Below are positions 1-7,126 of a stretch of 15,729 nt of DNA, piece after piece. Below the pieces are notes generated by a model, which did no database searches, was not told where the DNA came from, and saw only the letters and a list, made by a program, of their open reading frames with translations. Position 1 is the stretch's first letter. Every line of letters starts with the position of its first letter. Where the stretch lies: contig CAZQYC010000093.1 of assembly GCA_964597495.1 (NCBI GenBank), positions 1 through 15,729 on the forward strand, in the 5' to 3' direction. This DNA comes from CAZQYC01 sp964597495. Lineage in GTDB: Bacteria; Pseudomonadota; Gammaproteobacteria; Steroidobacterales; Steroidobacteraceae. The position numbers were made by a program, and so were the translations under genes.

Positions 1-30
1 ATATATTCACAGAACTGGCTATTCGTCCAG
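1..30. promoter_or_regulatory. Likely LexA operator(s) upstream of lexA
   Basis: A CTG-N10-CAG element lies at 15-30 (CTGG and CCAG arms), which is the arm spacing of gammaproteobacterial SOS boxes. Its interior is less AT-rich than the consensus. The window opens with ATATATTCACAG, which would complete a second and better CTG-N10-CAG box if the four bases just outside the window were CTGT. Autoregulation of lexA through one or two such boxes is established in related bacteria; its occurrence here is inferred. Confidence 0.5.
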
Positions 31-58
31 CCGTGTCTACATACGTAATAGGTGAGCG

Positions 59-694
59 ATGTCCTCCGCCGCGCTAACGCCCAAACAACGTCTCGTGCTC
101 GAATGCATTCAGGATGCTATTTCCGAAACCGGAATGCCGCCGACGCGAGCGGAAATTGCGTCTCACTTAGGTTTCAAGTCTGCGAACGCTGCCGAAGAGC
201 ACCTTCGCGTTTTGGAACGCAAGGGAGTTATCGAATTGCTGCCGGGCGCTTCCCGCGGCATTCAGCTCAAGGATTCTCTACGCGAGCAAATGGGTTTGCC
301 GCTGATTGGTAGGGTTGCGGCTGGTAAGCCCATTCTCGCGGAAGAGAACATCGAATCTCGCTATCAGGTCGATCCAAAAATCTTTCAGCCGCGCGCGCAC
401 TACCTATTGAAGGTGGTCGGGATGAGTATGAAGGACATCGGCATTATGGACGGTGATCTTGTTGCCGTGCATCGCACGCCGGAAGTGCGAAATCGCCAAG
501 TGGTCGTCGCACGATTGGAAAATGAAGTGACCGTCAAGCGCTATAAACAAGCGGCCGGTTCGATCGTCTGGCTCATGCCCGAAAACGAAGAATTCGAACC
601 CATTCGTGTCGATCTTCGCGAGCAATCGCTCATCATCGAAGGCGTCGTGGTGGGCGTGCTGCGCAAGGGTGGCACGAAGAGCATGTTGCAGTAG
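59..694 (+). CDS. lexA: LexA, SOS-response repressor with self-cleaving protease domain
   Basis: LexA represses DNA-damage genes and cleaves itself when RecA-ssDNA filaments form. The 211-residue product has full family length. The N-terminal winged helix-turn-helix spans about residues 1-70 (LTPKQRLVLECI, then PPTRAEIASHLGFKS). The S24-type peptidase domain spans about 80-205. The Ala-Gly cleavage bond is at A88-G89 in GRVAAGKP, the catalytic serine is S123 in VGMSM, and the catalytic lysine is K160 in VTVKR. All are shifted by four residues from the E. coli positions, so the protein should be cleavable. The ATG is preceded by an AGGTGA ribosome binding site. The gene is monocistronic in this view and runs convergently into the hxlR-type gene, with 13 nt between stops. 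Confidence 0.97.
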   Translation: MSSAALTPKQRLVLECIQDAISETGMPPTRAEIASHLGFKSANAAEEHLRVLERKGVIELLPGASRGIQLKDSLREQMGLPLIGRVAAGKPILAEENIESRYQVDPKIFQPRAHYLLKVVGMSMKDIGIMDGDLVAVHRTPEVRNRQVVVARLENEVTVKRYKQAAGSIVWLMPENEEFEPIRVDLREQSLIIEGVVVGVLRKGGTKSMLQ

Positions 695-707
695 TCATTC
701 GCTTTCT

Positions 708-1103
708 CTAGGCCGCTTCACGTTTGCCGGCCGTCTTCGCGGCTTTCGTATCGAAGCGCTCTTTGGCGCGCCAGACTTCGAAGATATTTTTCGCCACCCA
801 TCGCTCGAGCTGTTCGACCGGCAGCGACAGCGACTTGCCGAGCGGGCTGAGCGTGTATTCAACGCGCGGCGGCACTTCTCCAAAGTCGTAACGCTCCACT
901 AAGCCGAAGCGTTCCAGTTTCCGCAACGTTTGAATCAACATTTTTTCCGAGACGCCGCCGATTTCACGGCGCAGCTCGGCGGTTCGATGCGGTTTCACGC
1001 GCAAACGAAAGATAACCAGTAGCGCCCACTTTTCGGCGAGCAATTCCAGCACCTTTCGCGAAGGGCATTCGGCGTTGCAGATGTTCGGTTTGGGTTTGGC
1101 CAT
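708..1103 (-). CDS. HxlR-family winged-helix transcriptional regulator
   Basis: This 131-residue protein is a single HxlR/MarR-like winged helix. It has an N-terminal CNAECPSRKVLELLAEKW segment, a recognition-helix region (GGVSEKMLIQTLRKLERFGLV, about 49-69) and the wing VPPRVEYTLSPLGKSL (about 77-92). Two cysteines near the start (C9, C13) are typical of this family. In characterised members such cysteines sense quinones, aldehydes or other electrophiles, but sensing here is only inferred. The gene is divergent from a glutathione S-transferase and shares an intergenic region containing a perfect inverted repeat, suggesting control of that gene and of itself. AGGA lies about 9 nt before the ATG. 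The C-terminus from about 110 is a basic, alanine-rich tail of no obvious function. Confidence 0.9.
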   Translation of the reverse strand: MAKPKPNICNAECPSRKVLELLAEKWALLVIFRLRVKPHRTAELRREIGGVSEKMLIQTLRKLERFGLVERYDFGEVPPRVEYTLSPLGKSLSLPVEQLERWVAKNIFEVWRAKERFDTKAAKTAGKREAA

Positions 1104-1136
1104 CGTAAGTAATTCCTGGCGGTTTCAAAGCCTAAC

Positions 1137-1154
1137 ACTTACCAATAGGTAAGT
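1137..1154. promoter_or_regulatory. Inverted repeat, candidate HxlR-type operator
   Basis: ACTTACC-AATA-GGTAAGT is a perfect 7+7 bp inverted repeat between the divergent regulator and GST genes. Further GTAAGT and AAGTAC half-site-like copies lie nearby (about 1105 and 1151). HxlR-family operators are commonly short TAC/GTA-type inverted repeats in such divergent regions, so this is the best operator candidate. No clear -35/-10 pair was identified next to it. Confidence 0.55.
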
Positions 1155-1270
1155 ACTTTTCTGATAGTCAGTATGAAGCTAGAGTGCTCGCCATGCAATC
1201 TTCGGCGGCCGCCCGATTGCTTTGTTAGCTTGCTCTTTCAGCTCTGAATCATTTGCAGGAGTCTCATTTT

Positions 1271-1879
1271 ATGAAACTGTATTACTCAGCCGGCGCATGT
1301 TCGCTTTCACCGCACATCGTTTTGAGGGAAGCCGGGTTTCCGGTGGAGCTGGTAAAAGTCGACTTGGCCGCTAAGAAACTCGAAGACGGTAGCGATTACT
1401 GGACCATCAACGGCAAAGGATATGTTCCGGCATTGCAACTGCCGAATGGAGAGGTGCTGACGGAAGGCCCGGCCATTGTTCAGTATCTTGCCGATCAGAA
1501 TTCGGACAGCCGGCTGGCGCCGAAGGCGGGAACGCTCGAGCGCTATCGATTGCAGGAGTGGCTGAATTTCATTACTTCGGAAATTCACAAGAACTTTAGC
1601 CCGTTATTCAATAAAGCCGCTAACGCGGATTGGAAGGCGGCGGCCACGGCCAATCTTGAAAAGCGCTTTACCTACGTCGAACAGCAGCTCGGCAAGAAGA
1701 GCTATCTGTTCGGCGAGCAGTTTACGGTCGCCGATGCGTATCTCTTTACGGTGCTTAGCTGGACCAAACATGTCGGTATCGATCTGCAACGATGGCAAGG
1801 CCTGGCCGCCTATCACGTACGCGTGGCTTCGCGTCCTAAGGTCCAGGAAGCACTCAAGGCAGAGGGATTGTTGAAGTAA
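1271..1879 (+). CDS. Glutathione S-transferase, beta class (GstA-like)
   Basis: The enzyme conjugates or reduces electrophiles with glutathione in the cytosol. The 202-residue product begins MKLYYSAGACSLSPHIVLRE, the signature start of bacterial beta-class GSTs. Cys10 lies in the position of the class-defining active-site cysteine. The thioredoxin-like domain (about 1-80) contains the cis-proline loop YVPALQLPNG and the glutathione-contacting TEGPAIVQYLAD segment. An all-helical C-terminal domain follows, with FGEQFTVADAYLFTVLSW near 150-170. The start at 1271 is preferred over an in-frame ATG at 1253 because AGGAG sits 9 nt upstream of it and homologues begin there. Divergence from an HxlR regulator suggests induction by electrophilic stress. 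Confidence 0.93.
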   Translation: MKLYYSAGACSLSPHIVLREAGFPVELVKVDLAAKKLEDGSDYWTINGKGYVPALQLPNGEVLTEGPAIVQYLADQNSDSRLAPKAGTLERYRLQEWLNFITSEIHKNFSPLFNKAANADWKAAATANLEKRFTYVEQQLGKKSYLFGEQFTVADAYLFTVLSWTKHVGIDLQRWQGLAAYHVRVASRPKVQEALKAEGLLK

Positions 1880-1916
1880 ATGAAGAGTTGAGTCTTGGTG
1901 GAAATATTCCCTGGAA

Positions 1917-1944
1917 GGCGCGCTTAACCGAGGGTTAGCGCGCC
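1917..1944. terminator. Bidirectional hairpin between convergent gst and nitronate monooxygenase genes
   Basis: GGCGCGCTTAACC-GAG-GGTTAGCGCGCC forms a 12-bp stem with a single bulged T and a 3-nt loop. It lies about 37 nt after the gst stop and overlaps the stop codon of the opposing gene. Neither side has a good T-tract, so intrinsic termination is possible but not certain. Confidence 0.45.
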
Positions 1945-3041
1945 GTGGATTCTTCCAGCGATCGTAGTCGGCCGAGCACTCGATTCGTATCCTCGACAAG
2001 GAACTTGATGAGTTCGTCGGCACGCTTGTATTTCACGAGCGGCGCGTTCTGGCCTGCCCACAGGGATTGCAGCGCCGGTTCGTCCATGCGAGCTGCGCCT
2101 TGTCGCATGGGTTGCGTCAAGAAGTTCTGATACGGAAAAGCAGGCAGCTTCGATTCGTGCTCGCGCATTTCCAGTAAGAAACGATTCTTGATGCCGCGTG
2201 CGTAACGACCGGAGAAAGCTCGCGTGAGCGTAGTGTGCCTGGATTGCTCCGAGCGAATGGCCGCTTTGTGAGTGGGGGTTGCGTTCGATTCTTCGCAGGC
2301 GAGGAATGCCGTTCCGATTTGCACGGCACTGGCGCCGAAAGCGAGGGCGGCAACGATACCTCGTCCATCCGCAATTCCTCCGGCTGCAATAAGCGGCGTT
2401 CGCACGCGATCGGCCGCTTGCGGAATGAGCGCTGAGTTTGCAGGCGATACGTCCGGATCGTGCAGGAAGGAGACGCGGTGGCCTCCTGCCTCGCTGCCTG
2501 TGGCGACGATGAGGTCGACACCGGCCGCTTCAAGCGCGATTACTTCATCGATGTTCGTGGCGGCGCCGATCGTGACGATCTTTCTTTCGCGGCACGCTCG
2601 CAGGATTTCCGCGCTAGGAATTCCAAACACGAAACTGAAAGCGGGAGGGCCGGCGTCGAGAAGCGCCGCAACCTGTGCATCGAAGTCGGGGGCGCGGAAC
2701 AACGATTCGTATGTCGGCGCCTTCATGCCGACTTCGGCATAGTAGGGGGCAAGTCGGGCAACGGAGTCATCGTATTCCGTCCGTGTGATTTTCGTTTCGT
2801 GAGCTGGGGTAAAGGGAATCCAAAGGTTGATCGCAAAGGCATACGGCGTTCGTTCGCGGAGATTCGCGACCAATTCCTTAATTTGTTCCGGCGTATAAGA
2901 ATAAGCGCCGAACGAACCAAGGCCGCCCGCATTGGAGACCGCTGCAGCAAGATCGATCGACGAGGGTCCGCCGCCGAAGGGGCCCTGGACGATCGGTAAC
3001 TTGATATTTAGTTTTTCCGTAACGCGTGTGCGAGTCCACAT
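1935..3041 (-). CDS. Nitronate monooxygenase (2-nitropropane dioxygenase family, FMN)
   Basis: This is an FMN-dependent TIM-barrel enzyme expected to oxidise alkyl nitronates such as propionate 3-nitronate. From the chosen start the protein has 368 residues. It shows LPIVQGPFGGG (about 15-25), the AGGLGSFGAYSYT loop (about 38-50), the TGSEAGGH motif with a candidate catalytic His188, the phosphate-binding AAGGIADGRG (219-228) and GTAFLACEES (243-252). These together mark the NMO family. The ATG at 3041 is preferred over an upstream in-frame start at 3101 because a GAGG lies just before it and the family's N-terminus begins here. It follows the tam-like gene on the same strand by 66 nt, so the two are probably co-transcribed. 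The physiological substrate cannot be read from the sequence. Confidence 0.9.
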   Translation of the reverse strand: MWTRTRVTEKLNIKLPIVQGPFGGGPSSIDLAAAVSNAGGLGSFGAYSYTPEQIKELVANLRERTPYAFAINLWIPFTPAHETKITRTEYDDSVARLAPYYAEVGMKAPTYESLFRAPDFDAQVAALLDAGPPAFSFVFGIPSAEILRACRERKIVTIGAATNIDEVIALEAAGVDLIVATGSEAGGHRVSFLHDPDVSPANSALIPQAADRVRTPLIAAGGIADGRGIVAALAFGASAVQIGTAFLACEESNATPTHKAAIRSEQSRHTTLTRAFSGRYARGIKNRFLLEMREHESKLPAFPYQNFLTQPMRQGAARMDEPALQSLWAGQNAPLVKYKRADELIKFLVEDTNRVLGRLRSLEESTAR

Positions 3042-3107
3042 GGCAACCTCGAGATCAACGAAATAGACGAATGAAAGCAGTTTCGGTTTGCATGATCTCA
3101 CATGCTA

Positions 3108-3875
3108 CTAGCTCTTTACGGCAACGATGAAGAGTCGGCGAAAAGGAAACAGCGTTTTACCGTCGCGTAGCGGCGGATAAGCTTTTCGGAGGCGTTCTGC
3201 ATAGTCGGCTTCGAAGGCAGATCGATCGTTTGGGTCGAGCACATCGAGAAATTGCTTAAGCCACGTTCCCTTCACCCATTCCTTCACGGCGTCATGGCCC
3301 TCGAGCACGTGAAGGTATTCTGTTTCCCAGATGTCGAGCGTACGACTCTGAGCAGCCAGCAATCGATAGTAAAACGCCGGCTCAGCGACGGGCGATGGTT
3401 TCAGAAGATGATCGAGTTTGGCGCGCCAAGGTCCTTCGCGAACGGTTTCGGCAATCGAAGTATGCGAGGGTGCCAAGAAGTTTCTCGGCATTTGAACGGC
3501 GAGCGTTCCGTTGGGCGCAACATGCTCGAAGAGCGAAGCGAATAAAGTCTGGTGATCGGGCAGCCAGTGCAGCGCCGCATTCGAGTAAATGACGTCGAAC
3601 GGTCGACGGGGCTGCCAAGTATCGATGCTGCGATTCAGCCATTCGATATCCGGAAATTCCTTTGCGGCTTTGGCCAGCATCTCGGGTGAGTCGTCGATGC
3701 CGAGAATCGAACTGGCTGGCCATCGTTCCGCTAGAAGGCGTGTTACGTTTCCGGCGCCGCACCCCAAGTCGCACACGAAGCGCGGTGAATCCGTTTCGAT
3801 CCTGGCCAAGAGATCGACGGCAGGCTGCAGTCTCGGTTGCGAAAATTTCAAATACTGTTCGGGGTTCCACGCCAT
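3108..3875 (-). CDS. tam: Trans-aconitate 2-methyltransferase-like SAM methyltransferase
   Basis: This is a class I S-adenosylmethionine-dependent methyltransferase of about 255 residues, close to the length of E. coli Tam. It begins MAWNPEQYLKFSQPRLQPA, the hallmark Tam N-terminus. It has SAM motif I (VCDLGCGAGNVT, about 34-45), the acidic loop GIDDSPEML (about 59-67) and IYSNAALHWLPDH (about 96-108). Tam methyl-esterifies trans-aconitate, an inhibitor formed from the TCA intermediate cis-aconitate. The chosen ATG has GGAG upstream and matches the family start; an in-frame start at 3953 would add 26 residues not typical of Tam. It is upstream of the nitronate monooxygenase gene on the same strand and divergent from the amidohydrolase gene. 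Confidence 0.88.
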   Translation of the reverse strand: MAWNPEQYLKFSQPRLQPAVDLLARIETDSPRFVCDLGCGAGNVTRLLAERWPASSILGIDDSPEMLAKAAKEFPDIEWLNRSIDTWQPRRPFDVIYSNAALHWLPDHQTLFASLFEHVAPNGTLAVQMPRNFLAPSHTSIAETVREGPWRAKLDHLLKPSPVAEPAFYYRLLAAQSRTLDIWETEYLHVLEGHDAVKEWVKGTWLKQFLDVLDPNDRSAFEADYAERLRKAYPPLRDGKTLFPFRRLFIVAVKS

Positions 3876-3981
3876 CCCATTGACTCCGGAAGTTCGTTGG
3901 TCGGTACGGACGACAAAATACTCCTTTTGAATTTCGACATGACATGGATGCATCCGACGATTTTCAAGAACAGCGCCTTGC

Positions 3982-3987
3982 TATAGT
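3982..3987 (+). promoter_or_regulatory. Candidate -10 element for the amidohydrolase gene
   Basis: TATAGT lies about 30 nt before the ATG at 4017, with a GAGG ribosome binding site close to that ATG. No convincing -35 element was found at the usual spacing, so this is a weak call. Confidence 0.35.
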
Positions 3988-4016
3988 GTCGGCCGATTCC
4001 AAATCCAGAGGCAGCA

Positions 4017-5036
4017 ATGGGGCAGACGAACGAATGGCTTGCGAAAGTGGTAGAGCCGGCTCTCGAGCCCGAACTGCCGATTGTCGATCCCCATCATCAC
4101 CTCTGGGACTATCCGCAGATGAAAGGAGGGCGGTATCTGCTGGATGAATTGTTGGCCGATATCCAGTGCGGACACAACATCGTCGCAACTGTGTATGTGG
4201 AGTGCGGATCCATGTTTCGCGCTACCGGACCCGATGCGCTGAAGGCGCTTGGCGAAACGGAGTTTGTTCAAGGTGTCGCAGCGATGAGCGCGAGCGGCAC
4301 GTACGGGAAGACGCAAGTTGCCGCCGGCATTGTCGGATTCGCAGATCTGCTTCTCGGCTCGTCCGTCAAGAGCGTGTTGGAGGCGCATATCGCCGCGAGT
4401 CCCGCTCGGTTTAAAGGAATTCGGCATGCAGCAAGCTGGCATGCGAGCGATGCCATTCGCAATGCACACAGCAATCCGCCGCCGGGGTTGTTTTTGCAAA
4501 GCAAGTTTCGGGAAGGATTCGCGGCATTGCAACCGCTGGGATTGAGTTTCGACGCCTGGCTTTTCCATCCCCAAATTGCCGAGCTTACCGATCTTGCGCG
4601 CGCCTTTCCGGAGACCTCCATCGTTATCGATCACTTCGGCGGGCCTCTGGGCATTGGGCCTTATGCAAATCAATCCGATGAGGTATTCGAAGTCTGGCGC
4701 GCCGCCATTGACGAACTTTCAACATGCCCGAATGTTGTGGCGAAGCTCGGTGGTCTGAACATGGCATTGAATGGCTTTGGATGGCACAAACGCGACGTAC
4801 CGCCGACGTCGGAACAATTAGCCGCGGCGACCCGGCGTTATTACTTGCATGCGATCGAGCGCTTCGGTCCCCATCGATGCATGTTCGAAAGCAACTTCCC
4901 GGTCGACAAGGTGTCCTGTTCCTACGCCGTGCTTTGGAATTCCTTCAAGCGGTTGACGAAGGACTTCACTTCTGCCGAAAAGACGGCGCTTTATTCCGGG
5001 ACGGCGGTAAAAGTCTATCGACTGGCAGATTTGTAA
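4017..5036 (+). CDS. Amidohydrolase family 2 metal-dependent hydrolase
   Basis: This 339-residue protein belongs to the amidohydrolase-2 TIM-barrel group (COG3618-like; relatives act on lactones, dicarboxylates or aromatic acids). The N-terminal metal-binding signature is IVDPHHHLWD (about 22-31). Further expected strand-end motifs are VYVECG, GFADL, FKGIRHAASWH, FDAWLFHPQ, VIDHFGGP with a likely metal or proton-relay His, and VVAKLGG. Near the C-terminus is CMFESNFPVDK, where many family members have GSDFP; here the usual aspartate position reads Asn. The substrate cannot be assigned. The gene is divergent from tam, and its 3' end abuts the DUF2277 gene on the other strand. Confidence 0.87.
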   Translation: MGQTNEWLAKVVEPALEPELPIVDPHHHLWDYPQMKGGRYLLDELLADIQCGHNIVATVYVECGSMFRATGPDALKALGETEFVQGVAAMSASGTYGKTQVAAGIVGFADLLLGSSVKSVLEAHIAASPARFKGIRHAASWHASDAIRNAHSNPPPGLFLQSKFREGFAALQPLGLSFDAWLFHPQIAELTDLARAFPETSIVIDHFGGPLGIGPYANQSDEVFEVWRAAIDELSTCPNVVAKLGGLNMALNGFGWHKRDVPPTSEQLAAATRRYYLHAIERFGPHRCMFESNFPVDKVSCSYAVLWNSFKRLTKDFTSAEKTALYSGTAVKVYRLADL

Positions 5037-5052
5037 TTTTAGATTTGTAATT
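5028..5052. repeat. Short tandem duplication at the stop codon of the amidohydrolase gene
   Basis: AGATTTGTAATT occurs at 5028-5039 and again at 5041-5052, a 13-nt period. The first copy contains the TAA stop of the amidohydrolase gene. The second fills most of the gap to the convergent DUF2277 gene. Confidence 0.85.
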
Positions 5053-5340
5053 CTATTTGGCAGGTTCGACGATACGAGTAAATCGAAGCCGCGAACGCTC
5101 GCGAGCTTTCTCGGCTTCGAGCTCTCGGTTGCGCGGCGCTGCATGGGTGGATAGCGATGCAAGCAAGACGCTCGCCACGGCGGCGATGTCGTTGACCGCT
5201 TGATTGAAAGTGGCTTCATTGGCCTTCGACGGTGCATTGAAGCCGCTCAGCTTGCGCACGAACTGCAAAGAGGCCGCGCGAATTTCCGCTTCGGAAGCCG
5301 GAGGCGCGAAATTGAAGAGCGTTTTGATGTTTCTACACAT
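5053..5340 (-). CDS. DUF2277 family small conserved protein
   Basis: The product of about 95 residues begins MCRNIKTLFNFAPPASEAEI, the strongly conserved start of DUF2277 proteins. It continues with LQFVRKLSGFNAPSKANE and AVNDIAAVASVLLASL, and ends in a charged ELEAEKARERSRLRF tail. It is probably cytosolic and helical; no function is established for the family. The internal start at 5340 is chosen over an ATG four codons upstream because homologues begin MCRNIKTL and GGA lies just before it. The divergent upstream region holds a plausible promoter. Confidence 0.88.
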   Translation of the reverse strand: MCRNIKTLFNFAPPASEAEIRAASLQFVRKLSGFNAPSKANEATFNQAVNDIAAVASVLLASLSTHAAPRNRELEAEKARERSRLRFTRIVEPAK

Positions 5341-5390
5341 ACTGATTTCCAATTCAGTCCAGCATTACCTGTTCTCAGGTGGCGGCTTCG

Positions 5391-5418
5391 ATCATAACAA
5401 TGGGCGATGCGTTCGCAA
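5391..5418 (-). promoter_or_regulatory. Candidate sigma70 promoter of the DUF2277 gene
   Basis: On the minus strand TTGCGA and TATGAT are separated by 16 nt, about 50 nt upstream of the start codon. A small hairpin (ACCTG-AGAA-CAGGT) falls in the leader. Confidence 0.4.
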
Positions 5419-5445
5419 TACCGCCGCAATGACTTGATCCTTGGC

Positions 5446-5451
5446 TATACT
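5446..5451 (+). promoter_or_regulatory. -10 element placing transcription start at the ATG of the DUF2721 gene
   Basis: TATACT (5446-5451) is followed by only 6 nt before the ATG at 5458. The expected transcription start therefore coincides with the A of the start codon. There is no ribosome binding site in the TTCCCGC spacer. No good -35 is visible. Confidence 0.5.
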
Positions 5452-5457
5452 TCCCGC

Positions 5458-5907
5458 ATGGAGTCGTTCACTCACATCGCCGGCATTGGTCAAGCCATCC
5501 AACTTGCGGTTGCACCGGTGTTCCTGCTGACTGGTGTGGGCGCCACCCTTAATGTGCTGGCTGCGCGTATCGGGCGTGTCATCGATCGGGCGAGGATCAT
5601 GGAGGATCAATTGGCGGGGGCGGCACCGGACACTGCCACCGAGCTTCGCAGTCGCTTATCCGTGCTGTCGATACGGGCGCGATTGGTCAATCGCGCGATC
5701 GCCTTGAGCGTTTCGAGCGGTATCTTGGTGTCGTTGGTCGTTGCCGCGTTGTTCGTAAGCGCCGTGGTGCAAATCGACCTAGCATTGGCGATTGCCGTTG
5801 CCTTTGTCGCCGCACTTCTTTGTCTCGCGTCGGCGCTACTGCTCTTCTTGCGGGAGGTGTTCATTGCAACCGAGTCGCTCCGCTTCGGTTCCAAGAAGGG
5901 ATGGTAG
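5458..5907 (+). CDS. DUF2721 family membrane protein
   Basis: This inner-membrane protein of about 149 residues has three predicted membrane segments: about 13-35 (AIQLAVAPVFLLTGVGATLN), 79-100 (AIALSVSSGILVSLVVAALF) and 106-130 (DLALAIAVAFVAALLCLASALL). A charged cytosolic or periplasmic loop (ARIGRVIDRARIMED through LSIRARLVNRA) sits between the first two, and the C-terminal tail is REVFIATESLRFG. This layout and the wording VFLLTGVGATLNVLAARIGRV match the DUF2721 family, whose function is unknown. The start at 5458 is chosen because homologues start near it; an in-frame ATG at 5407 would add 17 polar residues and lies upstream of the likely -10 element. Confidence 0.87.
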   Translation: MESFTHIAGIGQAIQLAVAPVFLLTGVGATLNVLAARIGRVIDRARIMEDQLAGAAPDTATELRSRLSVLSIRARLVNRAIALSVSSGILVSLVVAALFVSAVVQIDLALAIAVAFVAALLCLASALLLFLREVFIATESLRFGSKKGW

Positions 5908-5976
5908 AGAGCCGGCAGCCAGGACAAAGCCGGGTGGCGAACTGGCCGCTGGGAGTTGGACAGAGAAAGACAGTCC

Positions 5977-7119
5977 TCAGCTCGCGGTAGCGTCGCAGGA
6001 AGCGGGAAGGCTGAAATAAAAGGTCGCGCCGTCGCCGACGGTTCCCTCGGCCCAAGCGCGTCCGCCGTGCTTGCCGACGATGCGCTGCACGATCGACAAA
6101 CCGATCCCGGTGCCTTCAAACTCATTAGCGGTATGGAGCCGTTGAAAGACGCCGAAAAGTTTGTCGGCATGCGACATGTCGAATCCGGCGCCGTTATCGC
6201 GCACCGCATAAATCGCCTCGTCTCCTTGCTGCAACCCGCTTATTTCGATCACGGGGTGCTCGCGATGCAGGGTGAACTTGAACGCATTCGACAGTAAATT
6301 CACGAATACTTGCTTGATCAGCGACTCGTCACCGTCGCATTCCGGCAATTCCCCGATGCGTATGTCCAAGGTGCGGTTCGCGTGCTCATGTTGAAGGTCG
6401 TTCAAGACCTCTTTGACCAGCTTGATCGTATGAATGCGCGTCATGTGTAATTTCTGGCGGCTTAGGTGAGCGAGTTCCAAAAGGTCGCTGATGAGTTCGC
6501 TCATGCGCTGGCTGGCGGTCAGAATGCCGTCGACCGCATGCTGCGCGTCGGGGCGGAAATCGGCGCGGTACTCCTTGGAGAGGAAGTCGGCATAGCCGGC
6601 GATCGCTCTCAGCGGCGCGCGTAGATCGTGAGAAACCGAGTACGAGAATGCTTCGAGCTCTTTATTGGCCGCTTCGAGCTGAACCGTATGTTGCCGAACG
6701 CGCCGCTCAAGTTCTCTATTGGAGCGCCGCAGGCGCCGTATCGTCATTGCCCGGCTCAGCACGGGAAGCATTTGCCTCAATTTGAAAGGCTTTTGAATGT
6801 AGTCGAGTGCGCCTGCTTGCATGGCGCGGACGGCAGTTTCGACGGCGCCATGGCCGGTCATCACGATGCACACGAGATCCGGATCGATCTCCTGCGCGGC
6901 GGTGAGCAGGGTGATGCCGTCGATGTTCGGCATCATTAAATCGGTGAGCACGATGTCGAACTCCTGGGTTCGAAGCGCGGTAAGCGCTTCACGGCTCGAA
7001 CTGAAGCCTATCGTGGTGTAGTTCTCGTCTTGCAAGGTGTGGCACAGGGCGGTCATCTGTGCGATTTCGTCATCGACGATGAGGAGTTTGGCGAGCGATT
7101 GCGGTCGCGGCGTATTCAT
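5977..7119 (-). CDS. Soluble receiver-histidine kinase hybrid (REC-HisKA-HATPase)
   Basis: This 380-residue cytosolic protein has an N-terminal receiver domain (about 10-125) with acidic residues VDDE, phosphoacceptor D60 in LTDLMMP, threonine in MTGHG and lysine in QKPF. A coiled-coil linker (about 128-158) follows, then a HisKA domain with H164 in SVSHDLRAPL and a HATPase domain (N278 in NLLSNAFKF, DNGAGF at about 308, GTGIGLS at about 336). It has no DNA-binding or enzymatic output domain. It lies 7 nt after the membrane kinase gene and is the last gene of the operon. It probably receives phosphate at D60 from the upstream kinase and in turn controls its own kinase activity, passing the signal to an unlinked partner. 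That route is inferred. Confidence 0.92.
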   Translation of the reverse strand: MNTPRPQSLAKLLIVDDEIAQMTALCHTLQDENYTTIGFSSSREALTALRTQEFDIVLTDLMMPNIDGITLLTAAQEIDPDLVCIVMTGHGAVETAVRAMQAGALDYIQKPFKLRQMLPVLSRAMTIRRLRRSNRELERRVRQHTVQLEAANKELEAFSYSVSHDLRAPLRAIAGYADFLSKEYRADFRPDAQHAVDGILTASQRMSELISDLLELAHLSRQKLHMTRIHTIKLVKEVLNDLQHEHANRTLDIRIGELPECDGDESLIKQVFVNLLSNAFKFTLHREHPVIEISGLQQGDEAIYAVRDNGAGFDMSHADKLFGVFQRLHTANEFEGTGIGLSIVQRIVGKHGGRAWAEGTVGDGATFYFSLPASCDATAS

Positions 7120-7126
7120 GTTGATC

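Noticed and set aside
2460..2999. Plus-strand ORF of about 179 codons inside the nitronate monooxygenase gene
   Set aside because: Antisense to conserved FMN-binding motifs; Arg-rich shadow frame.
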